This document shows, in pieces, positions 8,540 through 17,402 of a stretch of 64,000 bases of DNA; within the stretch, counting starts at the first letter, position 1, and each line of letters starts with the position of its first letter. The stretch is from Thalassococcus arenae (lineage in GTDB: Bacteria > Pseudomonadota > Alphaproteobacteria > Rhodobacterales > Rhodobacteraceae): NCBI RefSeq assembly GCF_019104745.1, contig NZ_JAHRWL010000001.1, positions 1,221,001-1,285,000 on the forward strand, written 5' to 3'. The translations under genes were made by a program, and so were the position numbers. Under the pieces are notes generated by a model, which was not told the DNA's origin, ran no database searches, and worked only from the letters and a program-made list of their open reading frames with translations.

Positions 8540-9310
8540 TCAATTTCCGAACGGATTGGCGAGAAAGGCGTTGAAGGCGGTATGCCACGCCTGGAGGATC
8601 ACGGGTGCTGCAAGAAACAGCAAGGCGATCGAGCCGAACGTGATCAGAGGCGCTCCGACGAAAGCGACCATCAACTGGGGCATCGCCTTGTTTATCGCCC
8701 CAAGCGTCAGGTTGTAGAGAACCGAAAGCAGCACGAAAGGTGCGGCGAGACTGAAGGCCAGCGCAAAGGATCGCGCAACCCGGTCCGCACCAGCCGCCGA
8801 GAGCGCCGCAGCGTCGGGAAAGCGCAGTGGCGGCAGGATCTCGTAGGTCAGGATCAGGAAACCGGCGGCCTTGACGTGGAACCCGACGCTCAGCAGAAGG
8901 GCCAGCGCGGACACCGTCAGGATATGGCCGATGGCGGGCAATGGATCGGCGCCGGCCGTGCCCATGATCTGCGACAGCGACGTTGATTGCGCCGCGATCG
9001 CGCCGGCAGTCTGAATGGCCAAGATGAACAGTCGAAGAGACAGACCGAGAAACAGGCCTGCCACGGTTTCCGTCGCCAGTGCCAGAACCAGGACTGCCGG
9101 TGAGAGTCCGGGCCAATCGAAACGGCCGGCCACAGCCGGAAACACGATGGCCGTCAAGGCAAGCGCGGCAACCAACCGGATTCGGACCGACAGGCTTTGT
9201 TCGCCCAAGGCCGGCAGCACCGCCATTGCCGCGCCGACGCGCAAAAAAACGAGAACCGCAACGCCGAAACCTGCGAATACCTCTTGCGCAAGGGCATCGG
9301 TGCTGGTCAT
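8540..9310 (-). CDS. fliR: Flagellar export gate protein FliR
   Basis: A 256-aa polytopic membrane protein of the FliPQR gate. About six hydrophobic segments are visible, with the FliR pattern QSLSVRIRLVAALALTAIVFP near the N-terminus and the conserved GFHVKAAGFLILTYEILP loop. ATG 9310 overlaps the flhA stop (ATGA), which settles the start; in-frame sequence upstream is antisense-like flhA coding. Confidence 0.93.
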   Translation of the reverse strand: MTSTDALAQEVFAGFGVAVLVFLRVGAAMAVLPALGEQSLSVRIRLVAALALTAIVFPAVAGRFDWPGLSPAVLVLALATETVAGLFLGLSLRLFILAIQTAGAIAAQSTSLSQIMGTAGADPLPAIGHILTVSALALLLSVGFHVKAAGFLILTYEILPPLRFPDAAALSAAGADRVARSFALAFSLAAPFVLLSVLYNLTLGAINKAMPQLMVAFVGAPLITFGSIALLFLAAPVILQAWHTAFNAFLANPFGN

Positions 9311-11391
9311 GCAGCGACCGTGCCGACAAGCGCCGGGCGGGCCTCGAGTCCGATTTCCTCGAAAGACAGGACGGGGTTGGTCAGGCCCTTGGCCGACATG
9401 ATCGTCTGCAAAAGACGGCGGCGGCGCGCCGTCGTGACGATCGCCGGCTGAATTCCGCGGTTCCCGACATCCGCCACCTCGCGCGCCAGACCTGACGTTA
9501 GGCGTTCGAACCGATCGGGCGGCAGCGCGACATCGAGACCCCCTCGGGCACCGTCGATTTGATAGGCGGCGAACGTGTCCTCCCATTCCGGCGCCAGTTG
9601 GATCAGAGGCACGGTGCCGTCGGGTCGGCGTAGTCCGGCGACGATCTGGAAGCCCAGTTTCTGGCGCACATGTTCGCACAGCACCTCGGGTCCGGCGTTC
9701 TGGCCACGCGTCTCTGCGATCGCTTCCAGGATCAGCGGCAGGTTGCGGATCGAAACCTGTTCCTGCAGCAGCAGCCTGAGAACGGCCAGCAGGGTATCGA
9801 CCTGCACCTTTTCCGGGATCAGTTCGTCAAGCAGGCGCTTGTTGGCTTCGGCCCGCTGCGGATTGCTGAGCGTCACCATCTCGTCCATCACGCGGCGCAG
9901 AGCCTTGAGCGTCAGCAAGCGGCCGAAATTGCGCTTGATGATTTCGAGAAGATGCGTCGCCAGCACTTCGGTCGGGGTCACGATCGTCACGCCGGTCAAC
10001 GCCGCCTTGTCCTGGTCTTCAGGCTGGATCCAGCGTGCCGGCGCACCATAGACTGGTTCGCTGACGTCGCGGCCACGAGGCAGGGCCGACATATCCTGCG
10101 GCATCAGGGCCAAAACCAGGTCGGGATGCAGGATGCCGCGCGCCTGTTCGACGCCATGAATGCGGATGAGGTATTCGCCGGTGTCCAGCACGGCGGAATC
10201 GGTCAGACGGATTTCCGGCAGGATCAGACCGAAATGCGCTGCGATATGCGTCCGCATGTTGGCGATCCGCACATCCAGTCCGGTTCCAGGGTCAAGCGCC
10301 ATGTTGACCAGATCCGGTGCGAATTCGACGTGGATATCGTCGAGATCTAGCACGTCGCCGATGGCGCGTTCGCGCGCAGGTTCGGGGTTTTCGCCGGCAT
10401 CGTCGGTTTCGTCCCCCGGTGACACGTTGCGTCGCGCCAGGTGCCAAGCCGTTCCGCACAAGACGGCGCCCCCCAACATGAACGGCAGGAAAGGCAGGCC
10501 CGGGACAAGTGCGAAGAGGGCCATCAGGACACCGACCGTCCCCATCGCGGCCGGGTAGCGGCCGAGTTGCGCAGCAACCGCAAGATCCGTCGCGCCGGTT
10601 GTTCCACCGCGCGCGAGCAACAAGCCGGAGGCGATGGAAATGATGACCGCGGGGATCTGAGATACGAGCCCGTCGCCAACAGTCAGGATCGCATAGGTTT
10701 CGAACGCGTTTCCGATCGCCATGCCATGCACGGCGACACCCATGATCATGCCCATCACCAGGTTCAGGAGCGTGATCAGCAAGCCCGCGACGGCGTCGCC
10801 CTTGACGAATTTGGACGCGCCGTCGAGCGAGCCGAAAAAAGTGGTTTCCTGTTGCTCGCGTTCGCGCCGCGCCTTGGCTTCGGCATGGTCGATCGCACCG
10901 GCGGACATGTCGCTGTCTATCGCCAGCTGCTTGCCCGGCATGCCATCAAGGGCGAACCGCGCGCCAACCTCGGCCATGCGGGCGGCGCCTTTCGTGATGA
11001 CCGCGAAATTGACGATCATCAGGACACCGAAAACCACGAGGCCAAGAAAGACGCTGCCTCCCATGACGAAATTCGCGAAGCCCTGGATCACATCGCCAGC
11101 GGCCTGCGTGCCGGTATGGCCCTGGCCGATGATCAGTTTGGTCGAACTCACGTTCAGCGACAGGCGCAGCATCAGTGACGCCAACAGGATCGTCGGAAAC
11201 GCGGAAAAGTCCAACGGGCGTTCGATGAAAAGAGTGACCGTGAAGATCAGGATCGCCAATCCGAAGGAGGCCGCCAGACCAACGTCCAGAACCCAGGCCG
11301 GCACCGGAAGGATCATCATCACGATGACCGCCATCAGGGCCACCGCCAGCAGCACCGTGGGCTTGAAAAAGACAGCGCGTAGTTCTGTCAT
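9307..11391 (-). CDS. flhA: Flagellar export gate protein FlhA
   Basis: A 694-aa export protein: eight predicted membrane helices in the first ~330 residues, the FHIPEP-family signature region around VFGVLMIVNFAVITKGAARMAEVGARFALD (residues ~115-145), and a C-terminal cytoplasmic substrate-docking domain. Its ribosome-binding site GGGGAGG is formed by the last codons (W-G-G) of the preceding lytic transglycosylase gene. It heads the coupled trio flhA-fliR-flhB. Confidence 0.97.
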   Translation of the reverse strand: MTELRAVFFKPTVLLAVALMAVIVMMILPVPAWVLDVGLAASFGLAILIFTVTLFIERPLDFSAFPTILLASLMLRLSLNVSSTKLIIGQGHTGTQAAGDVIQGFANFVMGGSVFLGLVVFGVLMIVNFAVITKGAARMAEVGARFALDGMPGKQLAIDSDMSAGAIDHAEAKARREREQQETTFFGSLDGASKFVKGDAVAGLLITLLNLVMGMIMGVAVHGMAIGNAFETYAILTVGDGLVSQIPAVIISIASGLLLARGGTTGATDLAVAAQLGRYPAAMGTVGVLMALFALVPGLPFLPFMLGGAVLCGTAWHLARRNVSPGDETDDAGENPEPARERAIGDVLDLDDIHVEFAPDLVNMALDPGTGLDVRIANMRTHIAAHFGLILPEIRLTDSAVLDTGEYLIRIHGVEQARGILHPDLVLALMPQDMSALPRGRDVSEPVYGAPARWIQPEDQDKAALTGVTIVTPTEVLATHLLEIIKRNFGRLLTLKALRRVMDEMVTLSNPQRAEANKRLLDELIPEKVQVDTLLAVLRLLLQEQVSIRNLPLILEAIAETRGQNAGPEVLCEHVRQKLGFQIVAGLRRPDGTVPLIQLAPEWEDTFAAYQIDGARGGLDVALPPDRFERLTSGLAREVADVGNRGIQPAIVTTARRRRLLQTIMSAKGLTNPVLSFEEIGLEARPALVGTVAA

Positions 11392-11394
11392 CGC

Positions 11395-12063
11395 TCAACC
11401 TCCCCACATGATCGATGCGGACGTCCTTCGGTCGGACAACCTGACCAGCGAGCCCCGGGCGGCCGTGCCTTCCGTCGATATCAGGGCTTGTCGCGGTGCG
11501 TCGCCTGCTCGATCCGGTGTTGGTGGATCGTCGGCTGCGATCGAAGCGAGGACGGTGTCGTACCGTTGCAGATACCTGTCGGCCAGCGCCGGCGTTGCGC
11601 TGTGATACGCGCCGACCGCAGTCCGCCAATCGCCCGTCCGGGCATAGAGGTCGGCCAGAAACGATGCTGCATAGACCGCATTCTTCACGGGGTCGAACAT
11701 GTCGCGCAGTTCCGGAAAGGCTCTGCCATGCCAGCGGTAGTTGATCTGGAAACACCCGATATCGAGGTTGCGGACACCGATCTCTATCATTTGCGAGGCG
11801 TGGTCCAACGCGGATCGTCGATCTGCGAACCAGGTGCCCCGCCCCATGGTGTTGACGGCCCATGGCCAGGGTTCCAGGTCGCCACCCCGAGCGCGGCCCG
11901 TTTCGGTTCGCGTCACCGCCAAGAGCACGGCAAGGGGCACGGTACTTTCTTGCGCAGCGACCGCCGCTGCCCTGTCACAGGTTGCTGCGTCTTGCGCTGT
12001 TTCGGCCGCGGCGATACCGGCCGATGCGAGGGACATCAGGACGGTCGAACGAAACCATCTCAT
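11395..12063 (-). CDS. Flagellar-locus lytic transglycosylase
   Basis: A 222-aa exported protein of the SLT/lysozyme-like fold. With ATG 12063 it begins with a signal peptide of about 20 residues ending AGIAAA. The likely catalytic Glu is E54 in AVTRTETGR, followed by the NTMGRGTWF and DIGCFQINYRWHG segments, with the family Q-I-N motif. It would cut peptidoglycan to let the rod through. In-frame ATGs at 12102 and 12165 exist but would bury the signal peptide. It sits between the 718-aa protein gene and flhA. Confidence 0.8.
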   Translation of the reverse strand: MRWFRSTVLMSLASAGIAAAETAQDAATCDRAAAVAAQESTVPLAVLLAVTRTETGRARGGDLEPWPWAVNTMGRGTWFADRRSALDHASQMIEIGVRNLDIGCFQINYRWHGRAFPELRDMFDPVKNAVYAASFLADLYARTGDWRTAVGAYHSATPALADRYLQRYDTVLASIAADDPPTPDRAGDAPRQALISTEGTAARGSLVRLSDRRTSASIMWGG

Positions 12064-12181
12064 CGTCGCGGCGATGTAGGATTGCTGAATGACCCGGCGC
12101 ATGATTCCGGTTTGACCCTGCCACATTCTGTTGCACCACCGGTCGTAGCTGGAAGAAGTTGACAAACCTTTTCGGCAAGAC

Positions 12182-14338
12182 CTAGCCGCCGTCGTCCAGT
12201 CGGCTTTCGGAAAGAAGATCGGCGAGCGCGCTGCGCGCGGTTTGGCTTTGCTCGATCAACGTGCCGACGTCCTGCAAGCTGGGTTCCGTGGTTTGCGGGG
12301 GCGCAATCGGTTCGGCCGATAGCCGGCTTGCGGCCTCGTACAGGCCGCCGACATCGACCGGCAGATCCTGCAAATCGCCTGCCATCCACGCGGCCCGTGC
12401 CGCGGCCTCGTTGTCGCCAAGGCTTTCGTGGGCCGTTTTCGCGAAATCGTAGTCACCCATCATGGCGCGCGCTTCAGCACGCAGGCGCAGCACATCCGGG
12501 CCTCGCAAGCCGATCAGGGCGATTTCGGCGTCTTCGGGTTGGCGCAATCTGAGATACGCCGCTGCCCTGAGCAACTGAACCGCTCTCCGGCTTTCAGAAC
12601 CCGAAACCGTCTGCGTCATCGCCAAAGCGGTTTCCGCCATACCGAGGGACAAAAGCCGCTCGGCCAGCTCTGGCCGAAGGTCGTCGGGTATCTTTGACGA
12701 CCAGTCGTTTTGCGACGCCAGTATCAGCGACAGGAATGTCGCATCATCCGCATCCTTCGCCAGGCGCGTGAACAATCGAGGCCACAGAACCGCGGCAGAC
12801 CCACTGTCGGTTTCCTCTTCGGCGTCGATCAGTGCATAGGCCTCTGCGAATGCGCCGGCGTCCATCAACGCGTACACTTGGCTTTGCAGAACCCCCGAGG
12901 CCAGATCGGTATCGCGCAACTCGGAGGCAAGCGCCTGCGTAAGCAACGAATCCGTGGGGATCGCTACTTCGGCCCCGTCGGCGATCAGGTCAGCGGCGAC
13001 AGTCAACGCCTTCGGAGCGATTGCAGGCGATCGGTCGACAGCGTCCTGCAGCCTTGCATTGGCATCGTCAATGGCGCCGGCTTCGGCATCGATCCGCGCT
13101 TGCACCAGCAAAGCATCCACCGGTGGCACGGCGCCATCGCGCTTTTGCCGGTTCAGCACATCCTTCGCCAGGTCGGTCCTGCCGCCGATCGTCAGACGCT
13201 CGGCAAGTCGGGGCGCCAGATACGACTTGAGATGTGCCGGCAATTCTTCGAATGCCTCAAGAACCGATCGGTCTTCCGGCGCGATCCGACCTGTCGCGGA
13301 GGTCTGCGCCAGCGAACCCCATAGCGCCGCACGCCCGGGACATGCCGACTGGCCTTCGAACCCGCTTTCAGACCCGGGCCGGCCATCCAACAAATCGGCC
13401 AGACCAAGCAGTGCGGCGGGTGCCTCGCCCTGAATCAGCGACAGGGCTGCACGTGCTTCGGCACCGAACCCGGCGAACAGATAGAGCCTTGCCAGATCGG
13501 TCAGCGCCGCGCTGTCCAGCACGTCCAGGTCGCGGGCCAAGGCCAGCCGCGCCGCCGCGAGGTCATCGAAAAGCCGTTCGGCATTGCCCCAGCTCGGCAA
13601 ATCGAGTTCTGCGTCCGGCGTGCAGCGGCTGCCGATGCGGATCCGGTCATCTGGTTCAAGCCGGACGGCCAGCGGCGCCGACGCAAGCGCCGGAGTGTCG
13701 TCGCCGGGCTGTCCGTTTTCAGCTTCGGCTACGGGTGACAAGTCCGGCCCGGCGCTGTCGTCGGCCGTCAGAATCCCCTGTGCGGCAGCTTCGGTCAACC
13801 GAACCGCAAGGTTGCGCAAGCCGACAGGCAGGTCTTCATCTGGCGCCTCGAGGGCGGCGTCGCGCATCGGAGGATCGAAGGCCGGTGCCGCACGGACCAT
13901 TTGCGCGGCCGTGTCCAAGCCGGTGTCATCTGCGTCGAAGAACAGCGGAAGTGGCTCTGCGGATTGCCTGGGTCGATCCACCGGGGGGTCCGCGAAATCG
14001 ACGACCAGCATTGTTCCCTGCAAGAGTTGCGCCGACACATCGCAGGCACAATTCAATGCGAATTCCACCGAATCCGGAGCGATCTGCACAAGATCCGCGA
14101 TGCGATCTCGACGGATGCGCAGAAAAGCGTTCGACAAGTCGAAGCCGGAACGGCGATCCAGAGTTATTCGCGCAGTCGACAAATCGGCGTTCCGGGTCAG
14201 AGACCATCCGGTACCGGCCGGAACGTCAAGAACCACGCGGGTAAAGCCGGGGTGTTCTCCCGTGCGAATAACCACCGGGTCTGCCGAAAGCGCGGTTGCG
14301 CCAAGCGCGAGAAAACCGGCCAGTAGAAGCCGCATCAT
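12182..14338 (-). CDS. Large periplasmic protein of the motA operon, AMIN-like N-terminus
   Basis: A 718-aa protein with a signal peptide (about 17 residues, cut near LSA-DP). Residues ~20-110 form a beta-rich segment (HPGFTRVVLDVPAG, then ARITLDRRSGFDLS) like AMIN domains of envelope proteins. After a Pro/Asp-rich linker the rest is helical, with Ala-Leu-rich repeats resembling TPR/HEAT arrays. Six or so cysteines are scattered. ATG 14338 overlaps the motA stop (ATGA). Position with motA and a flagellar lytic enzyme suggests a stator-linked or cell-wall-anchoring motility factor; this is inference and I recognise no named family. Confidence 0.7.
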   Translation of the reverse strand: MMRLLLAGFLALGATALSADPVVIRTGEHPGFTRVVLDVPAGTGWSLTRNADLSTARITLDRRSGFDLSNAFLRIRRDRIADLVQIAPDSVEFALNCACDVSAQLLQGTMLVVDFADPPVDRPRQSAEPLPLFFDADDTGLDTAAQMVRAAPAFDPPMRDAALEAPDEDLPVGLRNLAVRLTEAAAQGILTADDSAGPDLSPVAEAENGQPGDDTPALASAPLAVRLEPDDRIRIGSRCTPDAELDLPSWGNAERLFDDLAAARLALARDLDVLDSAALTDLARLYLFAGFGAEARAALSLIQGEAPAALLGLADLLDGRPGSESGFEGQSACPGRAALWGSLAQTSATGRIAPEDRSVLEAFEELPAHLKSYLAPRLAERLTIGGRTDLAKDVLNRQKRDGAVPPVDALLVQARIDAEAGAIDDANARLQDAVDRSPAIAPKALTVAADLIADGAEVAIPTDSLLTQALASELRDTDLASGVLQSQVYALMDAGAFAEAYALIDAEEETDSGSAAVLWPRLFTRLAKDADDATFLSLILASQNDWSSKIPDDLRPELAERLLSLGMAETALAMTQTVSGSESRRAVQLLRAAAYLRLRQPEDAEIALIGLRGPDVLRLRAEARAMMGDYDFAKTAHESLGDNEAAARAAWMAGDLQDLPVDVGGLYEAASRLSAEPIAPPQTTEPSLQDVGTLIEQSQTARSALADLLSESRLDDGG

Positions 14339-15204
14339 GCTGCGTCCTGCTTCACATTCTTGAGGGCTTCCTCGAGTTCGACGAAACTGGGCCTGCAATG
14401 CGACGGCGTGTTCTGCCGTCCGACCTCTATGCAGATATTGGTGGCATGGTTGTGCAGGTTCGCGACAAGAACCTCGCGGATGAGTTGGTAGAAATGCATG
14501 TCCTCCTCGACCACGGCGCGAACTTTGGACGCGAAGGGCGAGGCGAGGCCGTAAGCCAGAAACACGCCGAGAAACGTGCCCACCAGCGCGCCGCCGATCA
14601 ACTTGCCCAGAACCTCGGGCGGTTGGTCGATCGACGCCATTGTCTTGATGACACCCAGAACCGCGGCAACGATGCCCAGGGCCGGCAGCGCGTCGGCCAT
14701 GGATTGCAAGGCATGGCTGGAATGCAGGGCGTGGTGCTGCATTCCCTCGATCCGTTTGTCCAGCACGTCCTCGACCTGGTGAGGATCGTCGTAGTTCATC
14801 GAAACGGATCGCATCGTGTCGCAAATCAGTTCGACGGCATATTTGTCGGCCAGGATTTTCGGGTATTTGGTGAAAATCGTGGATTCCTTGGGAGACTCGA
14901 CGTGCTCTTCGATGGCGACCGGGCTTTGCCGGGCAAGGCGGATCAGTTCGAAAAGCAGGCACAACAACTCGCGATAGTCGGACGGGCGCCATTTCGGACC
15001 CTTGAAGACCTTGGCCATGTCCTTGGCGGTCTGTTTGACCACACTCGAGTCGTTGCCGATCAGGAACGCGCCGGTTGCGGCGCCACCGATCATCATCAAC
15101 TCGAAAGGCAAAGCCTTGAGGATGATGCCCATCTTGCCGCCGGCAAGAATGTAGCCACCAAAGACCATCACGAAGATCACGGCGATGCCGATCAATCCGA
15201 ACAT
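14335..15204 (-). CDS. motA: Flagellar stator protein MotA
   Basis: A 289-aa proton-channel stator subunit. Membrane helices lie at the extreme N-terminus, near residues 35-50, and at about 165-190 and 200-220. The MotA signature DALPALGIVAAVLGVIKTM and GGALVGTFLGVFLAYGL contain the channel prolines and helices 3-4; the cytoplasmic loop carries the charged residues that meet FliG. GGAG lies 9 nt upstream. motB is not adjacent but about 5 kb away on the same strand. Confidence 0.97.
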   Translation of the reverse strand: MFGLIGIAVIFVMVFGGYILAGGKMGIILKALPFELMMIGGAATGAFLIGNDSSVVKQTAKDMAKVFKGPKWRPSDYRELLCLLFELIRLARQSPVAIEEHVESPKESTIFTKYPKILADKYAVELICDTMRSVSMNYDDPHQVEDVLDKRIEGMQHHALHSSHALQSMADALPALGIVAAVLGVIKTMASIDQPPEVLGKLIGGALVGTFLGVFLAYGLASPFASKVRAVVEEDMHFYQLIREVLVANLHNHATNICIEVGRQNTPSHCRPSFVELEEALKNVKQDAA

Positions 15205-15234
15205 GACGTTGCTCCCGATTCAAGGTCGCGACAC

Positions 15235-15266
15235 TGTTGCGCGCGCCGGGTTAACAAAGCTTCAGC
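15235..15266 (-). promoter_or_regulatory. CtrA-like box plus shared motif upstream of motA
   Basis: On the minus strand a CtrA-like CTGA-N7-TTAAC is followed at once by CCGGCGCGCGCAAC. The second part recurs almost unchanged before flgE (TTAAGCCGGCGCGCGTAAC), 17 of 19 positions being equal. The box ends 31 bp before the motA start. It is probably the core of the motA promoter. Confidence 0.45.
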
Positions 15267-15282
15267 GGTCGCGTGACCGGCT

Positions 15283-16389
15283 CTACATCACCAGAAACTC
15301 GGCATGCAGCGCGCCGGCGGCCTTGATGCTCTTGAGAATGTCGATCATGTCTCGCGGCGAGACGCCCAAGGCATTGAGGCCTCCGATGACTTCCGAAAGC
15401 GTTGTGCCGCCCGGAACTTCGGCCAGACCGATCCCCGGCTCTTCGTCGATCGCAGCGCCGGAACGGGGCAGAACGATCGTTTCGCCTTCGGAAAAAGGAT
15501 TTGGCTGAACGGCGATCGGCGATTCCTCGATCCGCAAAGTCAGGTTTCCTTGCGACACCGCCACACGCGAAATCCGCACGTCGTCGCCCATCACGATTGT
15601 TCCCGATCGCTGATCGACGACAACGCGCGCCCGGCGTTCCGGTTCGACCCCGAGGTTTTCGATTTCCACCACGGCGCGTGCCGGCGAAGCCGCGCCGGTG
15701 CGGGACAGATCCACGACAACCGTTCCGGCATCCTGCATGAGCGCGGCAGAGCGCCCCATGGTCCGGTTGATCGCGGTCTCGATCCGCGCGGCTGTGGTGA
15801 AGTCGGGTTCGCGCAGCGCAAGGCGCAGCGTCGACATCTGGGTGAAATCGAAATCCACCTCGCGCTCCACCCGGGCGCCGGCCGGGATGACGCCCGCCGT
15901 GGGTACGCCCTGCACGACACGCGCCGCGTCGCCTTCGGCTTCGACCCCGCCGGCGATCACCGTGCCCTGGGCGACGGCATAGATCTGACCGTCCGCGGCA
16001 TTGAGCGGGGTCATGACCAGCGTGCCGCCCAACAGGCTTTTTGCATCGCCAATGGCCGACACCGTCACGTCGATCTGGCTACCGGCGCGTGCAAAGGGCG
16101 GCAGCCGACCGGTGACGAAAACCGCCGCCACGTTGCGCGGCCGGAATTGTTCGCCAGTGACGTTGACGCCAAGCCGCTCGAGAATGTTGGTCATGATCTC
16201 TTCGGTGAACGGGGCGTTGCGCAAACCGTCGCCTGTGCCGTTCAGACCAACGACAAGCCCATAGCCGACAAGGTCGTTGGCCCGCACGCCTTCGACCTCC
16301 ACAAGGTCCTTGATGCGCACGGTCTGGGCCAGCGAGACCCCTGGCATCGCGGCAACAAAGCAAATCAGGGCAAGGCAGAGACGGATCAT
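15283..16389 (-). CDS. flgI: Flagellar P-ring protein FlgI
   Basis: A 368-aa periplasmic ring protein with a signal peptide ending near GVSLA. The FlgI hallmarks are VEGVRANDLVGYGLVVGLNGTGD, FRPRNVAAVFVTGRLPPFARAGSQIDVTVSAIGDA and the C-terminal VIGGLNALGVSPRDMIDILKSIKAAGALHAEF. Its start overlaps the flgL stop (ATGA). It ends the flgE-flgK-flgL-flgI series. Confidence 0.97.
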   Translation of the reverse strand: MIRLCLALICFVAAMPGVSLAQTVRIKDLVEVEGVRANDLVGYGLVVGLNGTGDGLRNAPFTEEIMTNILERLGVNVTGEQFRPRNVAAVFVTGRLPPFARAGSQIDVTVSAIGDAKSLLGGTLVMTPLNAADGQIYAVAQGTVIAGGVEAEGDAARVVQGVPTAGVIPAGARVEREVDFDFTQMSTLRLALREPDFTTAARIETAINRTMGRSAALMQDAGTVVVDLSRTGAASPARAVVEIENLGVEPERRARVVVDQRSGTIVMGDDVRISRVAVSQGNLTLRIEESPIAVQPNPFSEGETIVLPRSGAAIDEEPGIGLAEVPGGTTLSEVIGGLNALGVSPRDMIDILKSIKAAGALHAEFLVM

Positions 16390-17390
16390 CGCAGGAACTC
16401 CGCAAGTGACAGGCGCGAAGACCGCGCGGTGATGGCGTACAGGCTTTCGAGTTGGCTGCGCACCTCCTCGTAGCGGGTGGCCGTCTCATAGGGGTCGGTC
16501 GAGATCAGCTCATTCCGCGCGATGCTGGCTGCGGTGCGCTCGGCTGCGTTTCGCGTTGCGGTCTCCTCGATCCGGGCTTCCAGAGAACCGAGCCCTGCAC
16601 GCAGTTCGACCACTGCCTCCTGCGCAAACAGCACGTCGCGGCCGGCTTTCGACAACAGCGACGATTGAAGTTCGACTGACAGGCCCAGCGTGGGATCGGC
16701 GGCCAGGGCCGCCGCCGCAAGTGGTTTCAGAAGCGCGCGAAACGCCGCATCGTCGGCGCGGATATCGATTTGGGCGCTTTCGGTCTCACCGAGCCGCATC
16801 GGTCCGGACCCGGCCGTCGAACCGACATAGGTACTGGTCTGAAAGCCGCCTGTGGGACCATCGAACCATGCATCGAGTGCAGTTTCGATATCGGGTAGTG
16901 TCGTAAGGCCGGTCAACGCGGTGCGCAGATCGGCCAACATCGTATCGGTGTCCTGAAGCGCCGGACCATCCGTTGCCGCCCCCGAAAACAGGAACCGGCC
17001 GGCGACGGAGCGGTTCAGTTCCCCCATCGCCTGTTCCAATGCGTCTGCGGCGTCCCCGGACAGGGTCTGCAACAGCGCGGGCGACGGTGTCAGATCGGCA
17101 CCCAACAGCGATTGCGCAACCTGTTCGCTGCGCGACTGGATCTGCTCCATCGCGATTTGCATCGCGCCGGAAACCAGCTTGGCTTCGGCGGTATTGATGC
17201 GGAAGGTTTCAAGCCGGGCTAGGGACCGGTCCAGTGCCAGCAACGGAGTCGTGTCGCCAGCCAGGCGCGCGGGTTTGTCGGTTGCCTCGCCGGTTGCGAC
17301 CTCGGTCGCGAGACGGTCCATATCCTGCCGCAGCCGGACCTGGTTGGTGCGCAGGACAAGCGCGCGGGCCATGTCACCGATGGAGTTCAT
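16386..17390 (-). CDS. flgL: Hook-filament junction protein FlgL
   Basis: A 334-aa flagellin-like junction protein. The N-terminal helix IGDMARALVLRTNQVRLRQDMDRLATEVATGE and the C-terminal helix with AASIARNELISTDPYETATRYEEVRSQLESLY are the paired flagellin D0/D1 helices. ATG 17390 is chosen because GAGGAG precedes it; an in-frame TTG lies at 17393. It lies between flgK and flgI. Confidence 0.92.
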   Translation of the reverse strand: MNSIGDMARALVLRTNQVRLRQDMDRLATEVATGEATDKPARLAGDTTPLLALDRSLARLETFRINTAEAKLVSGAMQIAMEQIQSRSEQVAQSLLGADLTPSPALLQTLSGDAADALEQAMGELNRSVAGRFLFSGAATDGPALQDTDTMLADLRTALTGLTTLPDIETALDAWFDGPTGGFQTSTYVGSTAGSGPMRLGETESAQIDIRADDAAFRALLKPLAAAALAADPTLGLSVELQSSLLSKAGRDVLFAQEAVVELRAGLGSLEARIEETATRNAAERTAASIARNELISTDPYETATRYEEVRSQLESLYAITARSSRLSLAEFLR

Positions 17391-17402
17391 CAAAAAAGCT
17401 CC

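Noticed and set aside
12064-12181. Sigma-54 promoter (TGGC...TTGC) before the lytic transglycosylase
   Set aside because: A TGGCA is present on the minus strand but there is no matching GC/TTGC element at the -12 spacing.
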